Positions 25,882 to 38,902 are shown, counted from the stretch's first letter. The stretch is 64,000 nt of DNA from Hyperoplus lanceolatus (GCA_026929865.2 CM049403.1:22272501-22336500), one strand, 5' to 3'. Notes: a model not told the origin generated them from the sequence alone. Numbers and translations are program-made.

Positions 25882-27146
25882 GGGGAGAACGGGGGAATCT
25901 GAGGCATCGGGTAATGTGAGCCACCCCCTGTATCTAGGCAACGGAAAACATTTGTGGTCATGTGAGATAGATGTTTTCAAGCCCCTCTCATTTCCCCATG
26001 GCCCTGAAAGAGAGGACCTCATGGTGCTGTGGTAAGCATGTTTTTTTCACCAAAATAGGTATTTTGCATGTAAAAGTAAATGTTCTTGCTGTCAACTTAA
26101 TCAACTGTTGTGCCAAAGCAAATGTATGCACGTAGAAAAACTTCTATCATACGTGTTGATGAACTACCAACATATAAAAACCATGTGATGATATTAGCTA
26201 AAGATTAGCCTGAAAGGCTAAGAGAGGTAGTTTTTTTCTCAAATTGTGGTGGTGGGGGAAAGTGAGCCAAATGCTGTGGGGGAAAGTGAGCCACTGTCTC
26301 ACTTTCCCCCACCATGAGGCACAAGTTAAGTTTAGTCTTAAACATATTTTAATGTAATATTACATGACATATGTTTTATTTTAATGTCATACACATTGTA
26401 GAAAAGCCATCATGCCAAGGAAATACACCAGGAAGATGACCTGGGGCAACCACACGGAAAGAGCACCTTCTCATCTTTCCCTGTAACCTTCAGGGCTGGA
26501 ATGTAGAGTAGGCCTAGTTGTAGAGTATGACAGGCTGATGTTATAATCCAGTTGGGTATTCTCCTGTGTTCTGAGTCCCAGGCTGTTCTCGCTGGTTCTG
26601 ATTTTCCTATGCTTTGACCCTCAGACACAAGCTGGCTCTAAGGGTCCTGTGTTCTGACCCCCAGACTATGTTCTAATCTAACTGGTTCTATCTTTCATTT
26701 GAATCTTATTAAAACCTTTTGAATTATAATATGTTGTATTTGATTTTGTACAGAGTTACTGTCAAGTGTTTGCTTTGCTTAAAAAAAATTGCTTTGCTTA
26801 ATTGACCAAACCCCATTATTATTTTACTAGTCTGACATTAGTTCTGGAATGTGTGGCTAGCTATCAGGATGTTTACTGTTACAATATGTGTTGTTATGGT
26901 AGTTTCAGAGTGGAAAAAGTAAGTGGATCAGTTTACCCCACAGCTGGGGTAAAGTGAGCCACATGACAACTTTTTTTAAAACAATCATATTTTCACTGCC
27001 CTTTGTCTTGACAAAAATCTGCTAATGCCCATTTCTAGGAAATATCCTGAATTAATGGGAAATGTGTAAATTTGAGTGATAAATCATTTTAGCTCGCTTG
27101 GAGGGGAGCAAATGTAAAAAGTGGCTCAGATTACCCTGTTCTCCCC
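25882..27146 (+). mobile_element. pogo-like (Tc1/mariner superfamily) deletion derivative
   Basis: GGGGAGAACGGGG at the left and CCCTGTTCTCCCC at the right form inverted ends bordered by TA (25880-25881, 27147-27148). At 26412 a frame starts MPRKYTRKMTWGN, which resembles the psq-type helix-turn-helix start of pogo-like transposases. It runs out after 24 residues (stop at 26484-26486) and no catalytic region follows. A 15-bp hairpin (26276-26312, arm GTGGGGGAAAGTGAG) sits just upstream. TA target, TIRs and the protein start agree, so family placement is fair. Confidence 0.6.
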
Positions 27147-27762
27147 TACATTTTTTCAGCGTTCAAGGTGCGGTCCTCATTCAAGTGTAGGTTATGTCAT
27201 GCAAGAGAGACAATAGATAATAGTCAGCTATCACCTCAACATGAAGGAAAACAGCTACAACTTTTTCCGTAGCTGGCTGTCAGCCGTCAAAGACTATGGT
27301 AGCGGCACATTGAGTTTTCTTCAGTCTAATTTTTACTTAAATGTTAGTAAAAATGAAAGCAGCAAGGCATCCTCCTTTCTTTGGCTAAGATGTGAAAGTG
27401 TACAATGATGTGAACAACTCATTTTGGTGTTTATAAAGTCGTTAGAATAAGGGGAAACAGTGTCTTTGAAGCTACATTTTTTCTGTGGGGGGGACCCCAA
27501 GACCCCCCATTTAATTGTATTGAGCCCAACAATTATTTTTTAAGTGCTAGCTACATGGAGACTTTCACGGCAGCACTTGCTAAGGTAAGGGGATAGGGCC
27601 TTCCAGGCAGCGCTGCCTTTCAGGTTCCGTTAGGGGAACAAAATACCATTGAGTTTGAAAAGTAACTGTGTGCGCTGGTGGGACCTGTGTTGTCCAGAAT
27701 GTGCCCTTTTTATTTTTTCGCCCCTGCCCTTCAAACAGTCTGAGTCCGCCACTGGTTTTCAC

Positions 27763-30700
27763 CTCCGGTATTATTCATATTTTCTGATACAAATCAACCT
27801 TCAGTGTTACACTGTACATGCAACGGTGAGCTCCAAAGTATAAATATTCACAGGGCATCGTCTACAAGGTATGAAAACTTACTTTTACGTAGTCAAGCTT
27901 GGAACAGCCGTCTGCATTTTACTGTTGCATAGTAATTGCTTTAAAATAACCAGAGAAAAAAAGGATTTTGAAACAGATTTAAAATACTTACACACACACC
28001 TACTTAGAATTACAGTACGGCAGGTAATTCTGCAGAAAGAGATACAGTTTTTAATAGATAGAAATTAGGTTAGCCAGATGAAAAGGAAATTGGACATAAA
28101 AAGGAGTGAATTATTGAACACATGAGCTGATGACACTCTGCATGCTGACCTTCAAAGAGTGGTCACAGACTTATTCGGATCAGGCTATGAAGCGCAGAAA
28201 TGAAGCTCTGAATCCCCTAATGATCTGGCTAATCAGGTTCAGAAATGTTTTTAAATAAGCCCTTTTAATGTATTCAAATATTCCGTGCACATTCCTCATT
28301 TCATTTTAAATAATGAGAGACAAGAAGAGAGGGTGCAGAGGCATGGAGGGAGGCATTGTGAGAGAGTGAGGGAGCGTCGCTCAAGAAAGGAGGAAGAGAA
28401 TGAATCAGAGGGACAAAATGTAATTTGTCAACCTATTCAGACAGCCAATGCCTGAAATGAGAATTAACAGAGAGCGTAGAAGACTGCTCTTTAATTGGAC
28501 AAGGCCACTCTTGACATTTTCAAGCCAAACTACAGTGACAATGATGGGAGAGAATAACTACAAATTATTCTCTCCACCACCACTGCTGATGAGCAGATTC
28601 ACACAGCCCTTTTTTATTCTTTATCATATTTGCATTTTCTTTTATCTCCGCTGTACTCTCCTTCAAAAAAAGGCTGACACGACTCCCGCTTCTAATTCAA
28701 GGATAAGTAGACACACATGAAGGAGGTTAATTCTTTATGAAGTTAAATAGTGTGACCTGAGGTTTAATGTCAAAGTGAAATTCAGATTCTTAAAATGCTA
28801 TGTAGTTCAATAGGAAAACTGTTAAACTGTAAATCAAATTGGATGTAAGGAAAGAGACACTTTTGAATTTTTGGTTTACGAACCAAATTAATTAGTGGCA
28901 ATCGTCCATCCAAGATAAGGAATGTTTTACCCGGGGAAGGCTGCTGGCAACTTGCAGTATGATGCCCAACCAAGAAAACATCACTTGTTATTTGTATGTG
29001 CCTCTAAAAAATAAACATACAGTATATACACTTAGAATTTTGACATGGCACCATGAAACAAATGTCACACAATTGAACTTGAGTTAGTTAGCTGTGTTTG
29101 CATGTAGCACTTTATGTGATCAACCTCAAAAACAGTGATTCCGAGTATTTGGTTTGTGTGAGTCTTAACCTTCTGCTAAAACAACTCAACTTTAAACCAT
29201 CAAGATAAAAAAAAAATCTTAGATGTAACACAGATGAGAGGGTCTTTGAACAAGGCACTGAACTAACAAAGTAACTAACACTGACTAATCACAGAAAGCT
29301 GTAAATGCCTACCGTAGAAAAATATAGTTCTATGAGCATCTCTATGAACAACACTATAATAGGTATGTGTATGAAGCAGTGCAATTGTGGAAAAAAACAC
29401 AGTGCATGCTCAGCAGAATGCAGGGACGAATCAAGGTTTAAGGTTAAAAAATGTTTTCCTGTAGCTCCATTAGATTCTTCACCTACACCACACTCTGTCA
29501 GATAGTCGGGGAACGAACAGTTATTGCTGACTAAGAGCACCTAGAACTCAAATAACGGGTCTCATTTGAAATTTACAAGCTTATCAATTGAACTGCTGGC
29601 TATATCCACAAAATAATGAAAAAAAGAGAGCAGCTCAACCTTCTATTTGAGTCAGTTTTTTCCCAGTGCTGGAGTTGGTGAGCTGGATTGTGTGGAGGTA
29701 AAATAGCCCAGCCTGAATATACATCTGAATGGACACTGCTTTTACAGACAGCCTCCTGCTGTTCTCTGGTCAGCCTGCCCCTCACACGATTATAATATCA
29801 ATGTATATCTCAACCTGTCTGCCTCCTAACCTGTCTCCCCCTCCTCTTGTAATGTAAGTTAGTCGTCTTCCCCCACCCATCTTCCTTAAGTATGTAACAT
29901 ATTTACCTGTGTTGGAACTAGTGACCCTCCGCGGAGTTTCTTGCTATTATTGAAATAAACCCTAATGCTTCAACAAACGTATCATTGTGCTTTATCTCAC
30001 CACAATTGCTAGCATGGATATGTTCTAAATCTAAAGGCATCGTCAAAGTTATTTTTTGTGGCACAAGTCTTAGGATGCATCTATGTATGTGCTTTGTTTT
30101 GTACCCACAGGAAATGGATGTTTAATTTCCTGTAACAATAGATAAGCAGATACTGATGGGAAACATACAAAGACACCAAAGTGAAGGTGATCTACAAATT
30201 GTTTACACCGATGCATCGCAAAGATGATGGAGTGTGACCGGATGCATAATGTAAAGTCAGAAGTCTGTAGCAACACGTTACGATAACATACCAAACACAT
30301 TGAACTATTGAACTGTACAGACAGAGTAGCAGGAGCTACTTCAAAGTCAAAAGTCTAAGTCAAAGTGAAAATTATTTCTATAGCTAATTTAAAAACAATA
30401 ATCAGTTGACCAAAGGGCTGTAACTGATACAATACAAAATAATATATAAGATATATGAAGAAAAAAAAAAGTAATAAGTCTCAAACTTGAAGGACTTAAA
30501 GGCCAATGCAACAAAAGTGAGTCTTCAGCAACGTATTAAACTATTCCAGGTTGTATTCATTCACACACAGTCATACTGGTGGTGGTAAACTATGGTATTA
30601 GCCACAGCTGCCCTGGGGCAGACTGACGGAAGCGGGACTGCCATTCAGCGGCAACGGCCCCTCCGACCACCACCTCAAACATACACCAGTCATATACATT

Positions 30701-33690
30701 CACACCAGGGAAGGTGTGAATGTATATGACTGGCTCCAGACCTCGTCAGGATTGAGTGTCTTCTCAGGGAAGAGAGGACCCTACCGATAATTAAGTAGGG
30801 TTTTACAACCAGGTTGATGGTTGAGAATTTGAAAACAGGAGCTGTCATAAATTATGTGTTTTGGTTATTGCCTGAGTATTGAGACTATAGCTGTTAATCT
30901 TTATGACTTCTGGCTTGATGACACAGGCCTATATAAAGAAACCTGTCTGTTACCATGAAGCCACTAGTTTGAATCAGTATAACAGAGAGACAGATCCTTA
31001 GTCAACCATACTGCTGTCAAGGTGTGTTCATCCTTAAACATATCACCTTTTCCAACATTAGGGGTGGCCAACAGCATTAGTCAGGGCTGTAAAAGTCAGC
31101 TCCCACAGGGGAAAGACTGCTCCTGATTCTTAGGAGCAATGTTGACGTAAAATGGCAGCAGGTCATTTCTGATGTACATAAAAACAGGATTTGAAAAGAA
31201 CGAAAGGAGAGAGAGTTTGAGCTTTGGGCTGCATATTTGGGCTAAATAATGTTTTCAGCTGTGAGAGCAAATCAAATCAAGCCCTGTTGAGTTGAATGTT
31301 AAGGCCCATGCAATACGTTATAGAGCCAACATATGTACGTACGCCATACATATTCCGACACACAAGCACAGTATTGGCAAAAAGCTGGTAGGTTTTCATG
31401 TAATTTACATATTTTTAATGGGGTTTAAGCAGGTCACAAATGTGACTGGGGAACCAAATGAAAATGTAATATTTAAATTAAGGTCAAATTAAGCTTGTAG
31501 TTACTACACCCAATATTTTCTAAATAGTGACTTATCGTTTTATCAAAGACTGATGGCCAATCTCCCTCAGGTCAGTAATCACTCCTAATATACTTTGTTC
31601 ATATCAATTTTTCCCAGTATGTTTCCAACTAATTAAGATTCCTTCCCCTTTACAATCCAGTAGATTGTTAGCTGAGTATTACATAACTGACATAGCTGGA
31701 CAGCCAACATTAAGCTTGGGGTGACCACACTTACCTCTTGGTCCTACTGGTTAATTGAATTAGTTCTGTCAAAATATATGCATACATTATACTCTCCTGT
31801 CTTTCCTTCCTCCTGTTTCAAAGTTGCTGTACCTTTTACTTAATTGGCATTAGAAAAAAAGAATCACAAGCAACATATCCATATTAACACATCTGTTTTG
31901 CAGCTTCAACTGATATAAAACACTGAATTAAATTGGGACCGTTTCATAGAGGTTCACTAGGTAACTAGGTTTGTTTCTCCTGAGAATAAAACACTCATGC
32001 ACATGAGATAATAACTAAAAACTCTTTTAGAATTCTCAATTTCCATTTGATTTCACTGGGATTACTTCAAATGGGTTGGCTACTTTGGCAAGCTCCAATC
32101 ATTCACAACTTTCCATTTGAACATGCGAAATATAAAATTGTATTTTATATTTTAAATAACTTACTTTTACAATTTTTTTGTCTAAAATCTAAATTCTATG
32201 AGAATATGAATGTCTGTCAAATGTGACCTACTCTCAACTTTTCAAGTTAAATCTTGCAAACCAGACTCCATTTATAAATCTGTTACTTTTGCAAATGGGA
32301 CATACAGTATGTCATTAATTGAAGCTCCAAGGGATTATTACATTGCAAATCTTCACTCATAACGTATATAGAATGAACAATTTACTTGTCTCCTAATGAA
32401 CTACGACTTTGGCAATTCTACATTTAATGAGTGGGCAGTATCTTGTGTTTTTTTAATCAAGCAATCCGCTTGTGTGCATTGTCTTAAATAATTGCACTGC
32501 ATTCTTTCTTTAATAAGTACTGCAGAGAATCTCTTATTTTAAACCATTCTATGACATTTAATTGGTTGTGGATGCTAGATTCTTGAAAATATTATATTAT
32601 AATCCTTTACTTTACTGTTTCTACCCTACCCTTGACCTGCTAATTGTATGGCTAATGGGCCTCGTAATATTACCAAATAAATAAAAGAAGTGTAGTTTTA
32701 ATTTAATCTCAGTTAAAATGTGAATACATTTCAAGGTGCCTACAATAAGCTGGAGTGGACAACTAATGTGCTCCTCAACTACTGTGCAGAAAACAGTGCT
32801 CATTATGTATTTCCCTCTCTGTGTCCTCTGTCTCATCAGTTATCTTTTCCTGCCGTTGTTGTGCTCAAATTGTTTTGATGTTCTATGTCTCGATTCTCTC
32901 TTGGTCTAACATTCCCTGAACTTTCCCTTGATATGTTTGCATAGTACATACTGTACAGTGAAGATACTTGTTATTCTCATACATATTCATGTCTACACAT
33001 GGCCATATTTTGTAAGCCACATTTAGAAAGCGACTAATACTGTAAAAGCTGGTATCACACTATTACCACTTCCGCAGAACAATGCACATATTTAGAAATG
33101 TCACCTCCATAAAGATGTTATGCTGTTATTGGCTGTTGCCTTTTTTTGCTATCCATTTTTTATATATTTTTTTAGTTTCATGGAGAAGCTATCAACCTAG
33201 GTTACATTCCCACTGATCTTTCTTTTCTTACCTGGTAAAACTATTTACCCTTTTGTTTCTGCCGATAGTCACAAAACTCCCCCTGCTCTGCAGGCTCTGT
33301 GTTTAAAGTCCTATAAATGCAGGTTCAACAGGAGGTAGCAGATTGGCACAAGTGATGAACAGTGAAACACCAGGCAACCAACGTTCCTTCTGTTGCAAAA
33401 AGTGCCTCAGCTTCTCTGGGCTGTCCTACACTGTGCTGCCAACACCTCTAACAGCCGGTCTGAGGGGAAGAGCTATACTCACACACATACACATATTCAC
33501 AAACCAAGATTTATACACGTTCACGCAAGTATATGTGAGGTCCACTTTTTATAAATGCAAGCATGAGAGTAAGTCTACTTCACTGATACAAAAAAAATAG
33601 TACATGTTGACACATAAGCTTGCAATTTCTACACAGAATAGACAAAAGACTATCAGGAAAAACAAACTGAATACTGCACACATCAATATA
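27763..33690. other. unassigned non-coding DNA
   Basis: No recognisable gene. Only short frames without motifs. Segment 30540-30780 resembles a dispersed fish repeat and contains a perfect hairpin (listed separately). Segments such as 28090-28290 and 32290-32440 are balanced in composition with TAATTA and ATTTAAT-type homeodomain-like strings; that they are conserved non-coding elements is a guess. Confidence 0.4.
30686..30733. repeat. perfect 21-bp-stem hairpin
   Basis: CCAGTCATATACATTCACAC (plus a final C) at 30686-30706 pairs exactly with 30713-30733 across a 6-nt loop (AGGGAA). It lies in a segment (CGGCAACGGCCCCTCCGACC near 30648) that looks like part of a dispersed repeat. Confidence 0.9.
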
Positions 33691-33694
33691 GGTT

Positions 33695-33717
33695 ACACAC
33701 ACACACACACACACACA

Positions 33718-33786
<69 letters not shown>
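33695..33786. repeat. compound (CA)n(CT)n(CA)n microsatellite
   Basis: CA to about 33718, CT to about 33742, then CA to 33786. It produces alternating Thr/His and Leu/Ser frames on the + strand that are not coding. Confidence 0.97.
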
Positions 33787-33789
<3 letters not shown>

Positions 33790-33799
33790 TGTCACTTCA

Positions 33800-36690
33800 G
33801 CACCAATGCTCCCATTTGTCTGCAGGGTAGTTTAGCACAATCCAGATGTGTGGTAGAAGACTCTTGCGATCCCTTAATTTGCATGTTGGACACAAGCACC
33901 TGTCTATCTTGAGTATCATCACATCAGAGTCATTGTAGAGCAGGGGAATGCATGAGACACTATTTAGGAATGATTACTCTAGTTTTCATGTTAACGTCTA
34001 ATACCATGCAAGGCCAAAAAAAAATTTTCAGATGGATACCAAAAAGGGGATACAATTGGTACTCTCAGTGACAAAATGCAGCTGTGTGTCCCTGTAGAAA
34101 TAACTTGTTCGGTACACCCGTGTGTATAATATGAATGGATCCAAACGAGAAGACAATTGTTATTGAAGGCCACAGGACACTTAAACATATTGGATGCATT
34201 GTTTACCCCAGCAAAACGTGATAAAGAGCACCTATGTAAAAGTCAGTCGACATCCATAATGCACCTTGAACACCACTTGTATCTATGTTAAAACATGTAT
34301 CGGGTTCTGATATCTAAAGCCTATGTCCATGCTACTGTTGTAATTCATTGTGTTTAAAGGCCATTTTCACAGCAGATATAATAAGCAGGACAAACACGGG
34401 CATATTAATAACAATAATAATGGCTGCATTTGATTAAAATATAGCAGTGTGTTGTGTGCTGGCTCATTGTGTAGCTTGCTGAGAAACTTAAATGGAACTA
34501 ATGCTATTAATTACAGCTGTATTTATCTTCTTTAAATATCTTCTGTGAAAAAGGTCCACTGGGTAATGTGCTTTGATGTGCCATCCATAACCAGTCATAT
34601 ACCACATGCCTCCAACTACATTGTGTTAGTGAATTATTGCTTCGGTATAAGTTCCACCATTTGAGAGACTACGAGCTGTTAAATTACTTCCTCTCGGGTG
34701 TTAACGAAGAAAGGAAGAGAACTTACATCAGCCTTATCTGGACCAAGTAATTAAACCTTGTTGTAATTTAGGTTGATGTCATATTAGTGAATTCATTTTT
34801 TCTGTTGAGAAGCAATGTACTCTGGACTGGTTAAGTGTTAAGTAATTGTGTTTGGATACACATGGTTTTCCATTCAAATATAGCAGAAGGTGCAAGATAA
34901 GGTACAATGTGTCCTTTTCGGTGTGGCCATTCTCTGGAATATATGTAATTGCTTACTGTGTCACAAAGTGTTGTTCTGTGACTCACTATGGATTATTTAA
35001 TTTGAGGTATTTTTCTCTTTCAGACAAGTTCATCTTATGTAAACTGTGAAATGAATTTACACGTCCTTGTAACATTGATGTTAATGGACATTTAGTTAAA
35101 AGGTAAGTATTTTCTTAGGCTGCTTATAGACATGTATCCCACGTGAGTAAAAATAAGCCACCTCAATTATTTGAATGACGCCAATCCAGTGACAAAGCAA
35201 TGGGATGCTAACACAAAGGGCTGTGGCAGGAGATCCAGGCTCAACCTTTGCTGGACTGCAGCACAATGTCATCTGCCAAGGAGCTGTGGTCATCAATCAA
35301 ATAACTTGCAAGCACGCATTTCTGGTATATTCATTTCTGATGTATTTCTACATCATTTCAATGATAAATGAAGCATCACGCCCCAACCAATGCCAACCCT
35401 TGCATTGTGCCGATGCCATACTAATTTCATTGAGAATTCACTTTAAATTGGCCTTTACAGTGCTCTCCATTTCCCTTAAAGATCAGCACTTTCATAATAG
35501 TTTGTAATTAATCATTCAAATTTGCATGTCAAATTCACCAAAATTTAATTTATAAAATGAAATTGTACTTTGCCTTATATTGCAAATCCACCGATTGTGA
35601 ACGTTTAAATGAAATGATTTGATTCCAGTCTGAAAATCTGTTGTCACAAATACTCATTAGACCAGGCTCTTTGTTGGGGTAAAGGGCAACAGACAGAATT
35701 TGTCTGTGAATCCCTTTCAAATCAGGGACCTTTAGAAAGGGAACAGTTTAGAACACATACATCAAATCAGTTAAGTGGTTAACTGGTGACAGGGGTACTG
35801 TCTCCAATAAGATCACAATGATAACAACTCAAACTCTAGTTGGCTGTTTCCATAACCCTTTCCCCTACACAAACAGTGAGTGTTAATAATATAAACATGC
35901 AGTGGCTCAATAGTAGAAGTTGTTATTTGCTTGTTCAGGTAATCATTGTTGAGGGAGTTAATTTTTACTAAATTAATAAATGTTTGATACATTTAGTCAG
36001 TTCCCACCACAGGCCAATAATTTGACGGCTGTAATGAAATGAGCATTGAGTGTGTTAGTTTTCAGTACCTGAATGGATCACTGAACAGCACCAATGCTCA
36101 GCCAAGCTTATAGCCAAGTTTGACTTTTCATTAAATGGATCATGTGCATATAATAGCGGTCATTGTCAGTCAGTCAAAGCCATATAGCGAAAGCCATACT
36201 TACCACCCACACTCTTAAATGTAAGCTAAACAATGCAACAGGAAATCAACCACTGTATACAGTCAATTAGTCTGCAATGGATTAAGGTTGTAATTACTAG
36301 CATTGTTGATGATTGCGGTGTAAGGTTTGTTTACTGCTGATTTTCCTCGCTCCCCGTTCTTAGATGAATTTAGAGTGTTTTTAAATATGGGGTTTAACGC
36401 ATTATCCTTAAGACAATTTAATCGTTGTAGTGTGTCATGCATTTCCAACTTTCCAACTTGATATTCTATTACCCAAATCATTTAAACAGGTGTATGAATC
36501 ACCTTGTAAACATGTCCTCATCATTGTCGCTGAGTTTCTGCGTTTTAGGTTGATTGCGTCTAAATGGATATACATCCAACCTGGCCTAGATAGAACAGTC
36601 TGTCCTAGGTACTGAGCAATATCCAGGTTAATCTTTGTGTCAAACATAAACATTCTTCACAGATTCAGCACTCATAGATTGGAGTTGGAA
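33800..36690. other. unassigned DNA, candidate conserved non-coding segments
   Basis: No gene. Segments 34380-34700 and 35380-35660 lack repeats and contain dense homeodomain-type TAATTA/TTAAT strings. An octamer-like ATTTGCAT near 35519-35526 is followed at once by a TGTCA. That pattern is common in vertebrate developmental enhancers, but function is inference without alignment. Confidence 0.3.
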
Positions 36691-36696
36691 TCAGGG

Positions 36697-36800
36697 GCGT
36701 TGCACCAAATTCTGGGCCCCTATACAGGAAGTACTGATGGGCCCTCTGAGAGGCGGTCTTACAATACAAACATGTAAAAGCTATGTTTGTCTATAGTCCA
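36697..36800. mobile_element. hAT-like end fragment
   Basis: CAGGGGCGTTGCACC followed by TTCTGGGCCCCTATACAGG resembles hAT termini. A loosely similar inverse, CCGACGGCCCTG, occurs at 39208-39219, but flanking 8-mers (gttggaat, aacgtaac) do not match, so I do not claim one complete element. Confidence 0.3.
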
Positions 36801-37039
36801 AAACGTATGAGTGACTGGTCCCTCTCCGAGCCAGATAACAACACAATGTTTCTATTGATGAATGACCAAATCATTACGCGTACTTGAACACAACCCCTGG
36901 TCTAATGACTCTTAATAACCATGCACACACACAGTGTTTCTCACAGGAATTTGGGAGACTGTATCACGGACCCTGGACCATCTAGGGAGGTCCGGGGTAA
37001 TGGTCCCCTGGAAGATTTTTTTTTAAATGTTAAAGTAAA

Positions 37040-37880
37040 ATTCATCAACAAACAAAAATATAAATGCAACACTTTTGTTTTTGCTCCCATTTTTCATGAG
37101 ATGGACTTAAAGATCTAAAATTCATTTAAGATACACAATTGTACCATTTCTCTCAAACATTGTTCACAAATCTGTCTAAATGTGTGATAGTGAGCACAGG
37201 TGTGCCACATCAAGATGCTGATCTGACATCATGATTAGTGCACAGGTGTGCCTTAGACTGTCCACAATAAAAGGCCACCCTGAAATGTGCAGTTTTGTCT
37301 CACAGCAAAATGCCACAGATGCCACAAGCATTGAGGGAGCATGCAATTGGCATGCTGACAGCAGGAATGTCAACCAGATCTGTTGCTCATGCATTGAATG
37401 TTCATTTTTCCACTATAAGCCGTCTCCAGCAACTTCGCACAGCCATTGAAGAGGAGTGGAACAACATTCCACAGGCCACAATTGACAATCTGATAAACTC
37501 TATGCGAAGAAGATGTGTTGCACTGCATGAGGCAAATGGTGGTCACACCAGATACTGACTGGTTCTGAGTCCCCAGACCCCCAATAAAGCACAAAAATGC
37601 ACATTTCAGAGTGGCCTTTTATTGTGGACAGTCTAAGGCACATCTGTGCACTAATCATGATGTCAGATCAGCATCTTGATGTGGCACACCTGTGAGGTGG
37701 GATGGATTATCTCAGCAAAGCAGAAGTGCTCTCTATCACACATTTAGACAGATTTGTGAACAATGTTTGAGAGAAATGGTACAATTGTGTATCTGGAATG
37801 AATTTTAGATCTTTACGTCCATCTCATGAAAAATGGGAGCAAAAACAAAAGTGTTGCGTTTATATTTTTGTTGAGTGTAT
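37040..37880 (+). mobile_element. Tc1-like element, internally deleted
   Basis: The ends share the inverse pair ACAAAAATATAAATGCAAC (left, with small changes) and GTTGCGTTTATATTTTTGT (right), followed inward by CTTTTGTTTTTGCTCCCATT and its inverse. Long inverted ends of more than 100 bp with a TA-rich border fit the Tc1 group. The interior carries only the transposase's two ends (next entry). The left border is degenerate, so the exact first base is uncertain. Confidence 0.8.
37310..37558 (+). pseudogene. Tc1 transposase internal-deletion fusion, 82 codons
   Basis: The frame begins MPQMPQALREHAIGMLTAGM (start chosen at the ATG at 37310) and continues through VAHALNVHFSTISRLQ, the first helix-turn-helix of a Tc1-type transposase. 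It then jumps straight to IEEEWNNIPQATIDNLINSM and a final GGHTRY, the C-terminal end of the same protein. The second DNA-binding repeat and the whole DDE catalytic core are absent, yet the reading frame is kept across the junction. A full-length Tc1 transposase is about 340 residues. It cannot be a transposase; at most it is a short DNA-binding peptide. Confidence 0.85.
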
Positions 37881-38069
37881 ATAAGCTATTTAGCACTATT
37901 TTCTGGAATAAAGTATAGACACAGAATGCCCAAAAAGCAGAAAGAAGAAATGTACATGTTTAAAAAATCCAGCTTGTTTGTATTTTTTAATGGCCCAATA
38001 ATAGGCCCCTGATCTTCGTAGCCCCGAACAATGTTATTTAAAAAATAACAAAAATGTACTGACGAATGA

Positions 38070-38902
38070 AAGGCCCCTGTTTAACATCTACATGCTCCTT
38101 CTAGCTCAGATCATGAACAAGAAAAAATTATGTTACCATAATTATGCAGACGACATACACATTTACATAACCATATCACCAGGAGACTACAGTCCGATTC
38201 AAGCACTAAGTAAGTGCATTGAACAAATCAATGACTGGATGTGCCAAAACTTTCTTCAATTAAACAACGACAAAACTGAAGTCATTGTCTTTGGTACCAG
38301 GGATGAACAATTAAAAGTCAGCGCATTCAGACTTGAATTTCAAAAAACACATTAAATCAATTATTACGTCAGCCTACTACCACCTTAAAAATATATCAAG
38401 AATTAAAGGGCTACTGTCTCAGCAGGACTTAGACAAACTTGTCCATGCATTTATTTTTAGTAGACTTGACTACTATAATAGTGTCTTTGCAGGCCTTCCT
38501 AAAAAATCAATCAGACAGCTTCAGCTAATTCAAAACGCTGCTGCTCGAGTCCTCACTAGGACCAAAAAAGTGGATCACATTACCCCAGTTCTTAGGTCTT
38601 TACACTGGCTTCCTGTCACTCAAAGAATTGATTTTAAAATATTGATGTTGGTCTATAAAGCCCTAAATGGTTTAGGCCCCAAATACGTCGCTGACCTGCT
38701 GATCCCATACAAACCAGTCAGTGCTCTCAGATCGTCTGACACTGGGCTACTGACAGTCCCCAGAGTGAGGACTAGACAGGAAGAGTCAGCCTTCAGTTTT
38801 AATGCACCCAATCTCTGTAATAAACTTCCATGGGACTTGAGGTCCGCTTTGACACTTGGCTCTTTTAAATCAGGTCTGAAGACTTTACTGTTTCCGTTTT
38901 AA
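38070..38902 (+). pseudogene. 5'-truncated L2-like LINE: reverse transcriptase C-terminal half
   Basis: Sequence similar to L2/CR1-type polymerases starts near 38072 (PLFNIYM). The palm motif YADD is at about 38143-38154, followed by [19 protein letters not shown]. The frame then shifts near 38320-38335, with loss of roughly 20-30 residues, and resumes as [20 protein letters not shown]. It continues with LDYYNSVFAGLPKKSIRQLQ, HITPVLRSLHWLPV and LTLGSFKSGLKTLLF up to the stop at 38900-38902. The order and spacing of these blocks are those of the fish L2 (Maui-type) family. The frameshift and missing N-terminal part make it a dead copy. Confidence 0.85.

Larger units (their letters stand above)
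23040..27754. mobile_element. composite hAT-type insertion, 4.7 kb with nested elements
   Basis: The ends CAGTGGCGGACTCAG and CTGAGTCCGCCACTG are exact inverses. The flanks gctttcaa (23032-23039) and gttttcac (27755-27762) agree at 6 of 8 positions, fitting an aged 8-bp hAT duplication. The element's own sequence contains a GTGCCCT-rich minisatellite. It has been expanded by a second hAT (23687-25558) and a pogo-like element (25882-27146). No transposase of the outer element is seen. Confidence 0.75.
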
